From Perognathus longimembris pacificus (Eukaryota > Chordata > Mammalia > Rodentia > Heteromyidae), in NCBI RefSeq assembly GCF_023159225.1, contig NC_063170.1, positions 24,702,301 through 24,766,300 on the forward strand: a DNA stretch of 64,000 bases, read 5' to 3'. Shown piece by piece: positions 23,256 to 33,224 of this stretch. The position numbers and the translations under genes are program-made. The notes below the pieces were generated by a model. That model saw only the letters and a list, made by a program, of their open reading frames with translations, was not told the DNA's origin and made no database searches. The first letter of the stretch is position 1. Every line of letters begins with the position of its first letter.

Positions 23256-23365
23256 AGCAGGTCATGGCCATACAAGACTGTAACCCCAGCACTCAGAAAG
23301 CTGAGGATCATGAGGTCAAGACCACTTTAGGCTGTACAGTGAGACCCTGTCTCAAGAGACAAGAG
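23256..23365 (+). repeat. B1-like SINE monomer
   Basis: Order of a B1/7SL-derived SINE: TGTAACCCCAGCACTCAGAAAG, GCTGAGGATCATGAGGTCAAG, then GTGAGACCCTGTCTCAAGAG. No Geo module is attached, unlike most B1-like copies here. Confidence 0.75.
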
Positions 23366-24594
23366 AAAATACACAATGCCACCAGAAGTGTACAGAACAT
23401 TGGAGTCTTTATTCAGCTCCAATATGTTTCCTACGGTGTGTTTTTTTCCATCCTGACATGAAGACAGTCTCCTCTTAGCTTCTCCCTAGAACTTCCAGAC
23501 CACTATGGATCTTTCTATTTGCTCCTTTATTCTCTGGGTGAAAGCATAGTAATTTGAGTGCATAAGATATCCATAACCAAAGTGTCAGATTAGGTATCAA
23601 ATGATTTTTTTGTGATTTTTTTCAGTCTAATAATACATCTGATGTAGCACTCACACCATCAACTTTGGTTTTCTAAAATCTTGAAATGGCCTATGTGAGA
23701 GCAATGGCTGGATAATGTTTGAAACATTTAGGCAGAATAGAGAGAATCGTTTGCAATCCAAGTAACACAGTCACTTATTAGGTTCCCTGCCTCCAAATTC
23801 CTAAAGAGTTGGTGCCATTCACATATCGAATTTCTGTAACAGTGACTACATCAAGAAGAATCAATTTCTACATGGATTGAACCTAAGGTTACATATGTGT
23901 GTGTGTACACATATATATGTGTATGTATACATATACCCCTTGTATATATTATAGAGGAATATTCCTCTATATGGAGAAAAATCCCTCTATAATTTTGTAA
24001 TTTTTTCTGGTGGCTCTAATAAGTAGAATAGATATGCAAATGTGAAACGCAATTGCTGAATTTGTTTTAGACTTTGTTTATACGAATTCAGCATTTATTT
24101 GTTGTACCTGGTGGCTATTTACTGCTCTAATTGTGCTGTAGACTCGTTAACAAGTTTGTTGAAGTTGCACATTATAATTTTAAAGGAGTTAATTGAATAC
24201 TAATCCAACGCACAGCACAAAAATTATTTGAACCACTCCAAGGAAAGCTGAAAATCCCACCAGCTGCTCTGGTTCTAGTAAATCCCCCTTCCCTGTGAAA
24301 GGGAGAAAATGAATATGCAATATTTTTTTCCATTTGAGTCTCTTGACATTCTATTGATTCACTTTATTTTCCCAACAATTTTCTGACAGGTTTCCCAATG
24401 TGGATTCTTCAAATTCTTTGATAGTCAAGTTTGATTGCCTTTGAAAATGAGCCAACTTTGGGCTGGGGCTTAGAACTCAGGAGCCCCAAGCCTCTCATAT
24501 GCCAGAAGCCAGAATATTGGTAGAATTTTCAGTATTACCATGTCATCCTCACATTGGAAACAGAGGCAAACATCAGGAGAGAAAAGAGTTTGAT
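23366..24594. other. Unique sequence with a palindrome and a CNE-like block
   Basis: Contains TA/TG-rich DNA at 23890-23950 and a 22-bp perfect palindrome at 23950-23971. Positions 24000-24280 are AT-rich with an octamer ATGCAAAT (24034-24041) and TAAT sites, and look like a conserved non-coding element. Conservation itself is untested. Confidence 0.45.
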
Positions 24595-24611
24595 CTGAAA
24601 TGCATAAAATT

Positions 24612-24871
24612 TTATCTATTTTTTAATTAAATTTTATTGACAAGGTGATGTGCAGAGGGGGCACAGTTACATAATAAGGTAGTGAATATATTTCTTGTCT
24701 TATTTGTTATACCCTCCCTCATTTTTCTTTCCTTTCCCTAATTCAGATAAGCATATATACAATATCCAGTGTACCAAAATCCTATACAATGACCACAGGG
24801 GGTACGCCAAAGGAAATTCACCTAGTACATTAAACATAGCGACAAGGATAAAATCCTCCTGTTTCCATCTC
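24612..24871 (-). mobile_element. L1 3' end, 16-bp TSD
   Basis: Antisense L1 3' UTR: oligo-T, GACAAGGTGATGTGCAGAGG, CTCCCTCATTTTTC, AATATCCAGTGTACC, then AAATCCTCCTGTTTCC. Flanked by TGAAATGCATAAAATT at 24596-24611 and about 24873-24888. The right TSD runs straight into a GT microsatellite. It resembles the 3' UTR of the L1 at 47.7-49.9 kb (CATTAAACATAGCG here; related text near 49700). Confidence 0.9.
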
Positions 24872-24885
24872 TTGAAATGCATAAA

Positions 24886-24888
<3 letters not shown>

Positions 24889-24931
<43 letters not shown>
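24889..24931. repeat. (GT)n microsatellite
   Basis: A pure GT run of about 43 bp right after an L1 target-site duplication. Frames running through it on either strand are artefacts of the repeat. Confidence 0.97.
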
Positions 24932-24932
<1 letters not shown>

Positions 24933-25604
24933 CCTTCATTGCTGCTCAGAAAGCTGGGAGACAAAGAGAAGTGATGGCCAGTGGCTAGAAATGAAGTGGA
25001 AAGCGAAGTCCTCAGAGACAAAATATAGGCTTTACAAATACAGGTGTCATGGAGAAGAAACACTGCACCAGTGAGGGCAGACGTGGCAGTGGGATGTGCA
25101 CATCGGGACGCAGGCTCTCTGTGTCCTGCCAAATGTGCTGTTTGTTTGTCGCTGTGTATTTTGTATAGTTCAGTGCTGGTGCCTGAGCCCAGAGACTGGC
25201 CCATGTTGTTAGACGGTGCTCCATCACTGAGCTCCATCACCAGCCCTAATAGTATCCTTGTTGGAAGAGAAACCTGGCTTGGATGTGCTGCCATGCAGAT
25301 AGTTTCTGAGCCTCTGATCAGTGGTCTTGTCCTCTCATGGAGTTGCCTGTATGTATTTTGTAACAAGCCAAAATTCCACACTTTACTTGTGTTTGCATTT
25401 CTTAGAGCCTACTTTCCAAGTAATACACCCAGTGGTCACTCAATAGCCTCTTTAGCAGAAATGAATGAGGGAATCAGTACATGGTCTATGATGTAGATAA
25501 TGTCAGCTAGACCTCCTGCCAAGCCAGGCTAAGTTCTTTTAAGATTAAGAGAAGCTGTAGGAAGTAACTGCCTTCATTTCCCTTGAAGATAGCTTGGAAG
25601 AATG
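24932..25604. other. Unique sequence, open on both strands but no gene
   Basis: Open frames of 150 codons (plus, 25044-25496) and 183 codons (minus, 24830-25381) overlap here. The minus frame is inflated by the GT tract. Neither has a recognisable domain. Both frames being open together suggests stop-poor composition rather than coding. Confidence 0.4.
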
Positions 25605-25842
25605 GATACATGCATGCATGCATTTATACATATATACATATGTAAACACATGAATATGTGCATATATATATACAATATGTAGCTAAATACATAGATATTA
25701 GGCAGATGCATATGTAGATAGATACATACATACATAGACAGATAGGTGGATCTAACAGATAACAGATGATAGATGGATAGATAGACAGATAGATAGATGA
25801 TGGATGGGCAGGCCCATCATGTATACGTGAATACATACATAC

Positions 25843-25886
<44 letters not shown>

Positions 25887-25955
25887 GTAGATAGGCAACA
25901 GACAGAAAGGTAGATAGATACAAAAATAATTTATAGATGACGACAGATAAATAGA
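25605..25955. repeat. Compound microsatellite (ATGC, TATA, AGAT, AC)
   Basis: ATGCATGC, ATACATAC and GATAGATAGACAG runs are followed by a pure AC run at about 25845-25884 and more GATA units. Several motifs side by side indicate long-term slippage and local mutation. Confidence 0.92.
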
Positions 25956-26834
25956 TGCTCTTTGACTCCTATTTGTCTTAAACCCCAGATATTCCTGGGC
26001 ATTATCTCTGGAGTTACATGTGAAGGGAAAAAGACTTGGCTCCACTTCTCACCTAAGGATTTGGGCAACCAAGATCTCTGACTTTTCCACCTGGAGATGT
26101 CTGGTTAAATGAATGAGCTTGTTCAATTAACAACCATCCTAGCCAGCCTTATCGTCTGCTTGAGTGCTGGCTCAGGCAAAATGGCACATTTAGATCAAGC
26201 TGCCAGCTTTCCTCCTGCCAGTGCTGGTAAAACCATGCAAGGCATGACATGGTGATTTTTGTTTCTAGTACTTTTTTTTCTTGAAAAAAAAAAAGAAAAC
26301 TTTGGCTTTGAAAGGTATTATAACTTTTAGGCAGGTTAAAACTATTGTGATTTGTTTTCACCGAATAAAGTAAGTTTCACACGATATCTTTCAAAAGGCA
26401 TCAAACTTTGTAAAAATAGCTACTAATTTTAATATCCTTCTTAGATAAAGTAGCCTCTTATTTGTCCATTGAGGTCTTCCCTCTCCTAATACCAACTACA
26501 AGTAATAGGAAAGCACGGATAATGCCTTCCCATCTCACCAACAACCAGGGATATGAAAACTGTTTTAGTTCCAAGGGATATTTATGACATCATTTGTCAC
26601 CCATACAGAATGATCAATACAGGCAGACATCCTGCATCTGATAGCTATTGAGAAGCATACGAGAAGCATACATTTCTGTGTGTTATTATATGCCAAATGA
26701 TTTCCAGGGCTGGAGGCCATCAACCCTTTTAGTAGCTCATCAGCAGGTTATAAATAATAATTGCTGTTGACATTTATCTGTCATTCATATTAGTCTCTAT
26801 AGCAAACTACACTCTAACAGCCAAATCGTGCCCC
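25956..26834. other. Unique sequence, no gene seen
   Basis: Contains a 12-base A run near 26285 and an 11-bp tandem doublet (GAGAAGCATAC) at 26650-26671. No exon recognised. Confidence 0.4.
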
Positions 26835-27000
26835 TCCCCACACTCGTCTTTATAAATAATGTTTTATTGAAACACAGTTACATCTACTTCCAGGCTACCA
26901 GAGCATTATCAAGTGGTTGTGACAGAAGACTGTATGGTCCACAAAGCTGAAAGTATTTTCCTTCTGGATTTTACCAGAAAAGTCCATTGGCCTTGGCTCT
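26835..27000. repeat. Ancient DNA transposon fossil (MER-type)
   Basis: Reads TTTTATTGAAACACAGTTAC, then GTGGTTGTGACAGAAGACTG, TATGGTCCACAAAGCTGAAAG and TTTACCAGAAAAGTCCATTGG. This follows a known mammalian MER-type hAT fossil (TTTTATTGGAACACAGCC, GTTGAGTAGTTGTGACAG, CCGTATGGCCCGCAAAGCC, TTTACAGAAAAAGTTTGC). I am sure of the family match but not of the subfamily name. Confidence 0.6.
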
Positions 27001-28128
27001 ACAATATATTGCATCATGCATACCTGTGAACAGTCCCTCTGTCATTTCATGATCCAGAGAGAGACGTGGGCCATTATTTCCACTGGTAGGTGAGGGGCCA
27101 GCACGGAGAGGGCTACTGTGGAACTCCAAAGCCTCACACTTACGACCTGGTCCCCTGGTGGCCCAGTGACCAAGCCCTTGCCTTTTCCTGGAAGTGGCAG
27201 CAAGTTTGGGGCTCATCCCTGGATTTGGATGGCAGGTAATGTTCAGTTGTCTGGTGGGAGGAGGGAAGCTGAGGGTGAAGGTCAGAAAGTAAGGTGACTG
27301 CAGGGGCTGCTGGGCGGGCCTGTCTATCCCCCAGGCCTCCACCATGAGAGCCTGGTCCCAAGGACAGTGAGCAAATGTCACGGAATGCCCCAGTGCCTCC
27401 CATGTGTGCATCCACAGAGACTGAGTTTGTGTTCAGATGTGAATGCTCAGGTCACACAGCACCCTGAAGTTAGCTGTCACCCTGGGTCTACAAACATGAG
27501 AGAAGGATCCTAGGCCACGTCTTTCTATTTCTCCATTTCTCCAAGCCTAAGGGGGAATTTCTTACTTCCTACCAAAACTGGTACCTCTCTGTCTGTGGAC
27601 ACTCAGAGTGGGTGAAGCCGGGTGGGAATTTCACCTGCAGTCAGGAAAAAATGAAGATAAGAGGCTAGAAAACAAACAATTGCAATGTCAGTAGATTTGT
27701 TTCATTTAAAGTTTTTCTCTCTTTTTTTATTAAAAAAACACACTAATGACTTTGCAATTTTCACAGTAGTAAATGTGCTGACTTTAAAAAAGTCTGTGGG
27801 AGGTCAATAATTTCCTCTCTCCTTGTCACTGCGTTGATTGTGGCTCTGATGCACCTTAATTACCGTACCTATAGGCAGAATATTACACAATGTTTACCAT
27901 CAGAACAGGTTTACCAAGGGAAATAAAATCATTGCCTTGTCAGGATGGCTACTTGACTAGCCAGCCTGGTAGGTGGGGGAAGGCAATGCTTGTTGCTGAG
28001 AGTCCAGATCCAACCTGCCACTAGCTGATGATGTCGATGTCTCCATCCTAACATCTAATACTAGAGCTGAACTGGAGAATCCATGGAAAGTTCTAGAAAT
28101 GGCATCCTCAGGTTTTGTGATCAAAGAG

Positions 28129-28132
<4 letters not shown>
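27001..28132. other. Unique sequence with CNE-like block
   Basis: A 146-codon minus-strand frame at 26971-27411 lies in moderately GC-rich DNA. A second open frame on the same strand argues for stop-poor composition, and I recognise no domain. Positions 27640-27930 are AT-rich with CTTAATTACC- and AATTGCAATG-type sites and may be a conserved element. Confidence 0.4.

Positions 28133-28181
<49 letters not shown>
28133..28181. repeat. (GT)n microsatellite
   Basis: A pure run of about 49 bp, among the longest dinucleotide runs in the window. Confidence 0.97.
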
Positions 28182-28182
<1 letters not shown>

Positions 28183-28189
28183 GAATGAG

Positions 28190-28360
28190 GACGATGAAAC
28201 AGAGAGAAGGAGAGAGGAACAGAATAACAGAGGGAAGAACAGAGAAAAGAGACAGAGACAGATGGAAGGAGGAAAGAAGATAGAGACAGAATGAGACACA
28301 CACAAATAAAGATAAAAAGGTGAGGAGAGAGATGGGGGAGAGAGAGAAGAGAGAACAGCT
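28190..28360. repeat. Purine-rich GA tract
   Basis: About 170 bp dominated by AGAG, GGAAG and GACAGAGAC units. Low-complexity serine/leucine-rich minus-strand frames come from this tract and the GT run. Confidence 0.85.
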
Positions 28361-28934
28361 GTTGAAAGAACCAACTTGCCCTTGTCTGAGGACACATGGA
28401 CAGAAGGGGCACAGGGCACCCATCCCCCACCCTCCCAAATCGGAGACAGGAAATTATGTTCAGCTGAAAACAGGAAGGGATGGCCTAGGTTTTTAGGTTT
28501 CCCCCTTTTTTCTGGGTTGTTTTACTGTTTTTATTTTGCCTTTTGCATTCTCTGTGAGGCTTCACTGTAAAATTGATTAAAAGAGAGAACAACAGCTTCT
28601 ATGAATCCACTGGGCCAAAGTCACCAAGCCCTCTGGTACTCTTATTTCCTTCGAGATCCTTCCTCCCCAACATGGACTGGATGGTCACACTTGAATCACA
28701 AGATCTGATAGGAAGGGGGCTATTGAGATAATAGGTAATAGACGGAAAGTGGGACTAGGGGAACAGCACAGGGATAGACATATACAAGAACCCGAGTTTC
28801 ATCCCTAGTACCTAAGACACAGAAAGTAAAATGAATTCAAGAGACTGACTGCAATAGTGCCCTGGTAAAGTCTTCAATTAAAGTTTTCTATTCAGCAGTC
28901 ACTTACATCCCTTTAGATCAACAGGGCTGCTTTC
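28361..28934. other. Unique sequence, no gene seen
   Basis: A weak tRNA-SINE-like stretch at about 28765-28830 (CCCGAGTTTCATCCCTAGTACC) may be a decayed ID head. Nothing else is supported. Confidence 0.35.
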
Positions 28935-29065
28935 CAGGCCTGCTTCTACTCATTAACAGCCATGTGATGTTATGGAAGTTTCTAAGTTCTTTCTGGGCCT
29001 CAGTTTACTCATCCACCAAATGGGGTGGCAGTGCTTTTCAGTGACAATGGGATGCAAAGTACTCT
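28935..29065 (+). repeat. MIR SINE
   Basis: CAGGCCTGCTTCTACTCATTAACAGCC-like head and core, then GGGCCTCAGTTTACTCATCC and ACCAAATGGGG. These correspond to MIR TGCCTCAGTTTCCTCATCTGTAAAATGGGG. Confidence 0.7.
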
Positions 29066-29381
29066 TCACTGAGGAGATCCTCGTAAGCCTTCAATTAGCC
29101 CCAAATGCAAGAATTTTTCAATCTTTCCTTTCAGATCATAGCCCTAAATGTTTGCCCGATCAAGTTGTTAGATCACTCCTTTCTTCCCAAGGACATGTAA
29201 TTTTTTATTTATTTATTATAAGCTAAGACCTGTGCAACAGATGTTGCCTTGATTTTAGTTAGGTCTAGACTTGGCTAATGGACTCCTGGATACACTTGAG
29301 TATGCTTTTCATTTTGCCATTTGACCTCAGATGGTCCCAGAATGTGGTCAAGGGGCCAGAAATCATTCCACAGGAAATCAG
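29066..29381. other. Unique sequence, no gene seen
   Basis: No exon or repeat recognised between the MIR and the next SINE. Confidence 0.35.
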
Positions 29382-29397
29382 CCCAGGCAGCATTCTG

Positions 29398-29621
29398 GGT
29401 TTTTTTTTTTTGTTGTTGTTGTTGTTGTTTTGTCAGTCCTGGGCCTTGAACTCAGGGTCTGAGCACTATCCCTGGCTTCTTTTTGCTCAAGGCTAGCACT
29501 CTACCACTTGAGCCATGGCGCCACTTCTGGCCGTTTTCTATATATGTGGTGCTGGGGAATCGAACCCAGGGCTTCATGTATACAAGGCAAGCACTCTACC
29601 ACTAGGCCACATTCCCAGCCC
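29398..29621 (-). repeat. IDL-Geo dimeric SINE, 16-bp TSD
   Basis: Antisense dimer starting with a long T/TTG tail, then GTCAGTCCTGGGCC (Geo end), GAGCCATGGCGCCACTTCTGG, and the IDL head (GGGGAATCGAACCCAGGGC reverse B-box, CCACATTCCCAGCCCC end). Perfect TSD CCCAGGCAGCATTCTG at 29382-29397 and 29622-29637. Confidence 0.96.
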
Positions 29622-29637
29622 CCCAGGCAGCATTCTG

Positions 29638-29939
29638 AAACAAGATTCTCACCTAATACCCACCCTAGGCACAGATAATGTGCTGAAGAGTTTTATGATT
29701 TGCAAAGAATTCCCCCACCACGCCATGGAAGCACACACCTGCCATTGCAGAAGACAGGACTCCAGCTTTCTCAGTGGAGTCCCAGGCCAAGAGCCACAAG
29801 TGTTCAGTGTGTCCAACACCTAAGCCAAGAGAGGCAAGGACATCTGTCATCGTGGCCCAGGTCCATGCTCACTCTTACAAAATAGCTTCTCTACAGGGGC
29901 AATTTTAAGGGTTCAACAGAGAGAAAGGGGAGCAGCCAG
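29638..29939. other. Unique sequence, no gene seen
   Basis: Short overlapping frames on both strands lie here; none is recognisable. Confidence 0.35.
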
Positions 29940-30172
29940 GTATTGGTGGTTCACACATGTAATCCTAACTACTTAGGAGGCTAATATATGAAGATCACAA
30001 TTTGAAGATAGCCTGGGAAGTGTGAGACTCTTACCTCCAATTTTCCAGCCCCCCCACCCCCAAATTGAAAGTGGAGCTATGGCTCAAGTGATAGAGTGCC
30101 ACATCTAGTAAAAAAAACAAGGAGAGAGGGTACTGGCCCTAAGTTCAAGCCCCAGTATTAGGGGAAGATCAA
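29940..30172 (+). repeat. B1-Geo composite SINE
   Basis: The B1-like left part (CACATGTAATCCTAACTAC, GAGGCTAATATATGAAGATC) joins a Geo right part (AAGTGGAGCTATGGCTCAAG, TGATAGAGTGCC, TAAGTTCAAGCCCCAG). Its 3' tail has become the GAAA/GGGA tract that follows. Confidence 0.85.
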
Positions 30173-30217
30173 AGAAAAAGAAAGCAAGCAAGAAAGCAAG
30201 CAAGAAAGCAAGCAAAC

Positions 30218-30304
<87 letters not shown>

Positions 30305-30423
30305 GAGGGAGGGAGAGAGGGAGGTAGAGGGAGGGAGGAAGGGAAGGAGGGAGGGAGGGAAAAGGGAAGAAAGGGAAGAAGGGAAGCAGACTGGGAAGGA
30401 GGAAGGCAAGGGAGAGAGGAAGT
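30173..30423. repeat. (GAAA)n then (GGGA)n tract
   Basis: AAGAAAGCAAGC units pass into about 80 bp of pure GAAA and then GGAGGGAGG-type purines. It starts at the 3' end of a SINE and most likely grew from its A-rich tail. The polypurine-polypyrimidine mirror symmetry could support triplex (H-DNA). Confidence 0.95.
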
Positions 30424-31283
30424 TTTTATGGTCCAATGTCAGTCCATTCCAGAGGAATTAGTTGTTTAGCTCAGCTCTGGACCAAGGAACCCGCTGGGAG
30501 AAGGCATCTCATGCAGACACCACTCCTGCCTCACGTGGAGTGTTTAGTCCCTTGAAATTCCATTGTTCAGTTTTCGATTTCAGAAGCCACTGAGGCTGAC
30601 CTCCCTTGCCTGAGCTTTGCTCCACACAGTAGCAGTGTCACCAACAATCTTCTGAACACTCTCAACATACAAACAAATGTGTGTCTGTGCAATGCTTTCA
30701 ATCACAATATTTTACCATGAGGCACTTGGTCTTTTAATCTAGAGAACTAGTAGCCTATCTTCAAAAATGCCTTTAGAATATTTGCTTTCCCGGGGAGAGA
30801 AATATTTGTTAGTATAGCATTTGTTCCTATGTTGTGCTTCATGTGTTGAAAAACTTGGTAGAAGTAAGTCCTTAAAAGAATCGGTAACAACAGTCCCAGG
30901 AAAGGGCAAGGTTGGGCACTCTGGAATGAAGAAGGGCAGCCATGTGACTCAACTTTGGCAGGAAAGCTCACACAGTACAACTGGTAGCATATCCAGTGAG
31001 TGGCATTGCACTCGATGGTTCTTTGAAGTCTGCCTGGGTCTCTGAAGGGTTCTCCCAGAAATTGGCTTCATGACTGGGTATTGCTGTCCCAGATCACAGT
31101 CCTGGGGGAAGGAAAGTAACCAGGTGGATGAGGAGGACCCAAACAGAATGGCTCGACCTGATTCCCAACCCTGGTTCTGCCTCAAACCAGCTGTGCAACA
31201 GGGAAAATGCCTCTGTCTTTGTCAATTTTAGTTTACTGTTTACAGACTGGCACTATAGGGTCTTTAATAGGGTGTCAGAGTTA
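30424..31283. other. Unique sequence, no gene seen
   Basis: Opposed open frames (30747-31185) have no known domain. I see no repeat. Confidence 0.4.
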
Positions 31284-31633
31284 GAAGTGACAGAAAAAGA
31301 GAAAGGAAGAAAGAAAGAAAAGAAGAGGGTGGGAGGAGAGGGAGGAGGGAAGGAGGGATGGAGGGAGGGAGGGAGGAAGGAAAGAAGGAAGGAAAAGAGA
31401 AGGAAAAGGGAGGATGAGACAAAGAGAAGGATTAAACTACTTAACAAAACACCTTGCTGATGCAAGAAGTGACAGAAAAAGAGAAAGGAAGAAAGAAAAG
31501 AAGAGGGAGGGAGGGAGGGAGGAAGGAAGGAAGGAAGGAAGGAAGGAAGGAAGGAAGGAAGGAAAAGAGAAGGAAAAGAGAGGATGAGACAAAGAGAAGG
31601 AATAAACTACTTAACAAAACACCTTGCTGATGC
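31284..31633 (+). repeat. Tandem duplication of a ~175-bp purine-rich unit
   Basis: Unit 1 (31284-31465) and unit 2 (31466-31633) both begin GAAGTGACAGAAAAAGAG. Both pass through a GGAGG/GGAA tract to GAGGATGAGACAAAGAGAAGG and end ACTTAACAAAACACCTTGCTGATGC. They differ mainly in their internal GGAA/GGGA repeat numbers. Confidence 0.95.
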
Positions 31634-31737
31634 TTCATCTGAACCCAGCTTTGACTTGTCTCTGGTGCTTTATCTGGAACCTTCATCTCCATAGTTCTTT
31701 AGTGCTTACAAGTTCATTTTGTGTAATGAACATATCT

Positions 31738-31790
31738 AACTTGGAATTTTTTCAGAAGGAGGGAGAGGTGGAGAGAAGGAAGGAGAAAGA

Positions 31791-31848
<58 letters not shown>
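31738..31848. repeat. Purine tract with (AG)n microsatellite
   Basis: GGAGGGAGAGG-type purines lead into a pure AG run at about 31798-31846. Confidence 0.95.
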
Positions 31849-33190
31849 AGAGATTGACTTTGAGAATCTCCTGAGCCCCTTGGCCAGCATTTTTCCAGTC
31901 AGCAGGAGGCCTCCTCTGGGGATGGGAGAAATGGGTTGCAAAAAGCCACCCACCCCTCAGGTCTCTGGGGAACATACCCCCCCCCCTTTTCTGTTGACTC
32001 AGCCCCTCCCACAGCTGCCTGAGAGTCAAACCTCTTTGCTGCTCCAAGTAGCTCTGAGTCTTCTTCAGCTGTCTCCAAGGTAGGCAGCCTTGAGCTGAAT
32101 GCCCTAGAGAGCTAGTGCATAGGGAAAGAACAACCCCAGTCCACTGACTACTGACAGGTAATTCCTATGAGTTCTCTGCTCTGCCACCAGAGAATCCCAG
32201 CGGCCGCGGGGGCAGGACAAACTATCTTTGGTAGAAGGCAGAATCAATGCAGCCTGGCCCCAAGGCCACCACCCCAACCTGCCTGTGACTGGGCAGGGGT
32301 GAGGACTGGGGTGGAGGAGATGCCAAGGGGAACTGTGACTGTCACCTCTGTAAGATGGAAACTCCTGCAAGGGTTAGGAGGTGGAAGTGGGATGAAGATG
32401 TTGACACTCTCTGTACTGATTTACAGTGAGGACTCTCCCTTTTTATATACCACTGGAGTAAGAAAAATAAGAGAAGGGGTGCGTCAACATGGGGAGAAAA
32501 TGTTGAAAGGATGACACCGATCAAGATACAGTGTGTACATAAACTGCTTTGTAAAATGGCAAAAAATAAATCAATACATAGCCTAAAAAATTAAGCAAAG
32601 GGAGGGGTGTTGTGTGTGAGGTGAGCGCGAAGGTTGGAAGGGTGACACTGATGAATGGCAGCTCCTTTGTACAGCTCTTTTAAAACAATATTTTGTTCAA
32701 AGGGACTTGTTTAGGTCGTTCAGTTTGGGTCTTCTGCAGTTTCTGAGAAACAAGCGTTCTCTGCCAAGCAGAGTGGGAGCTGCAACCGGGTGCCTTCCAG
32801 AGAGGCTGGAACGCAGATCCAGCCCCACCATCTCTCCAAATTCTTAGGAAGTCTCTGCCCACCGCCCTGTCCATCACCAGGAAGTGAATTAACCTGGATG
32901 CCCACACCACTTCGCTGCACCAGAGCCCAGAAGGAAGTGGGGGGGGGAGGGCAGAAGTGCAAAGACACTGTGGTTGTGACACCATGTTTACAGACAGGGA
33001 GAAAGGGAGCCCAGTGGTTTAGATGCAAATAGTCACCCTCACCTGGCAGCCTGGGACCTATGCCCTTGGCCAGATGTGGGGGACTTTGTCATAGGTGCTC
33101 ATCTTCCCCTTTCCAGGCTAACTAGGTGGCTTCCCCAGCGGAGTTTTTCTCTCCTGCAGCCCCACAGTCTCCCCCGCTCTCCCTCTTTTC
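31849..33190. other. GC-richer upstream flank of the CpG island
   Basis: Moderately GC-rich with a NotI site (GCGGCCGC, 32200-32207) and donor-like sequences CCAAG|GTAGGC near 32074 and, on the minus strand, CCAG|GTGAGG (intron-start AC on the plus strand at 33041-33042). The open frames are unrecognised. It may hold non-coding exons, but this is unproven. Confidence 0.35.
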
Positions 33191-33224
33191 CTGGTCAGAA
33201 CCCCACCATTAGCGGGAAGCCCTG

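Noticed and set aside
24830..25381. 183-codon minus-strand frame as a gene
   Set aside because: It runs through the GT microsatellite and the L1 3' end. The opposite strand is open over the same stretch.
25605..25955. CRISPR-like array
   Set aside because: The units are 2-4 bp simple repeats without spacers, and the window is mammalian.
27957..28438. Three minus-strand frames of 103-157 codons
   Set aside because: They are made of Thr-His repeats from the GT microsatellite and Ser/Leu/Phe-rich sequence from the adjacent GA tract.
28765..28830. ID-like SINE head
   Set aside because: Only a vague B-box-like CGAGTTTCATCCC and a CTAGTACC end are visible. Too weak for a separate feature.
30158..30436. 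Ser/Phe/Leu-rich 92-codon minus-strand frame
   Set aside because: It is a translation of the GAAA/GGGA simple repeat.
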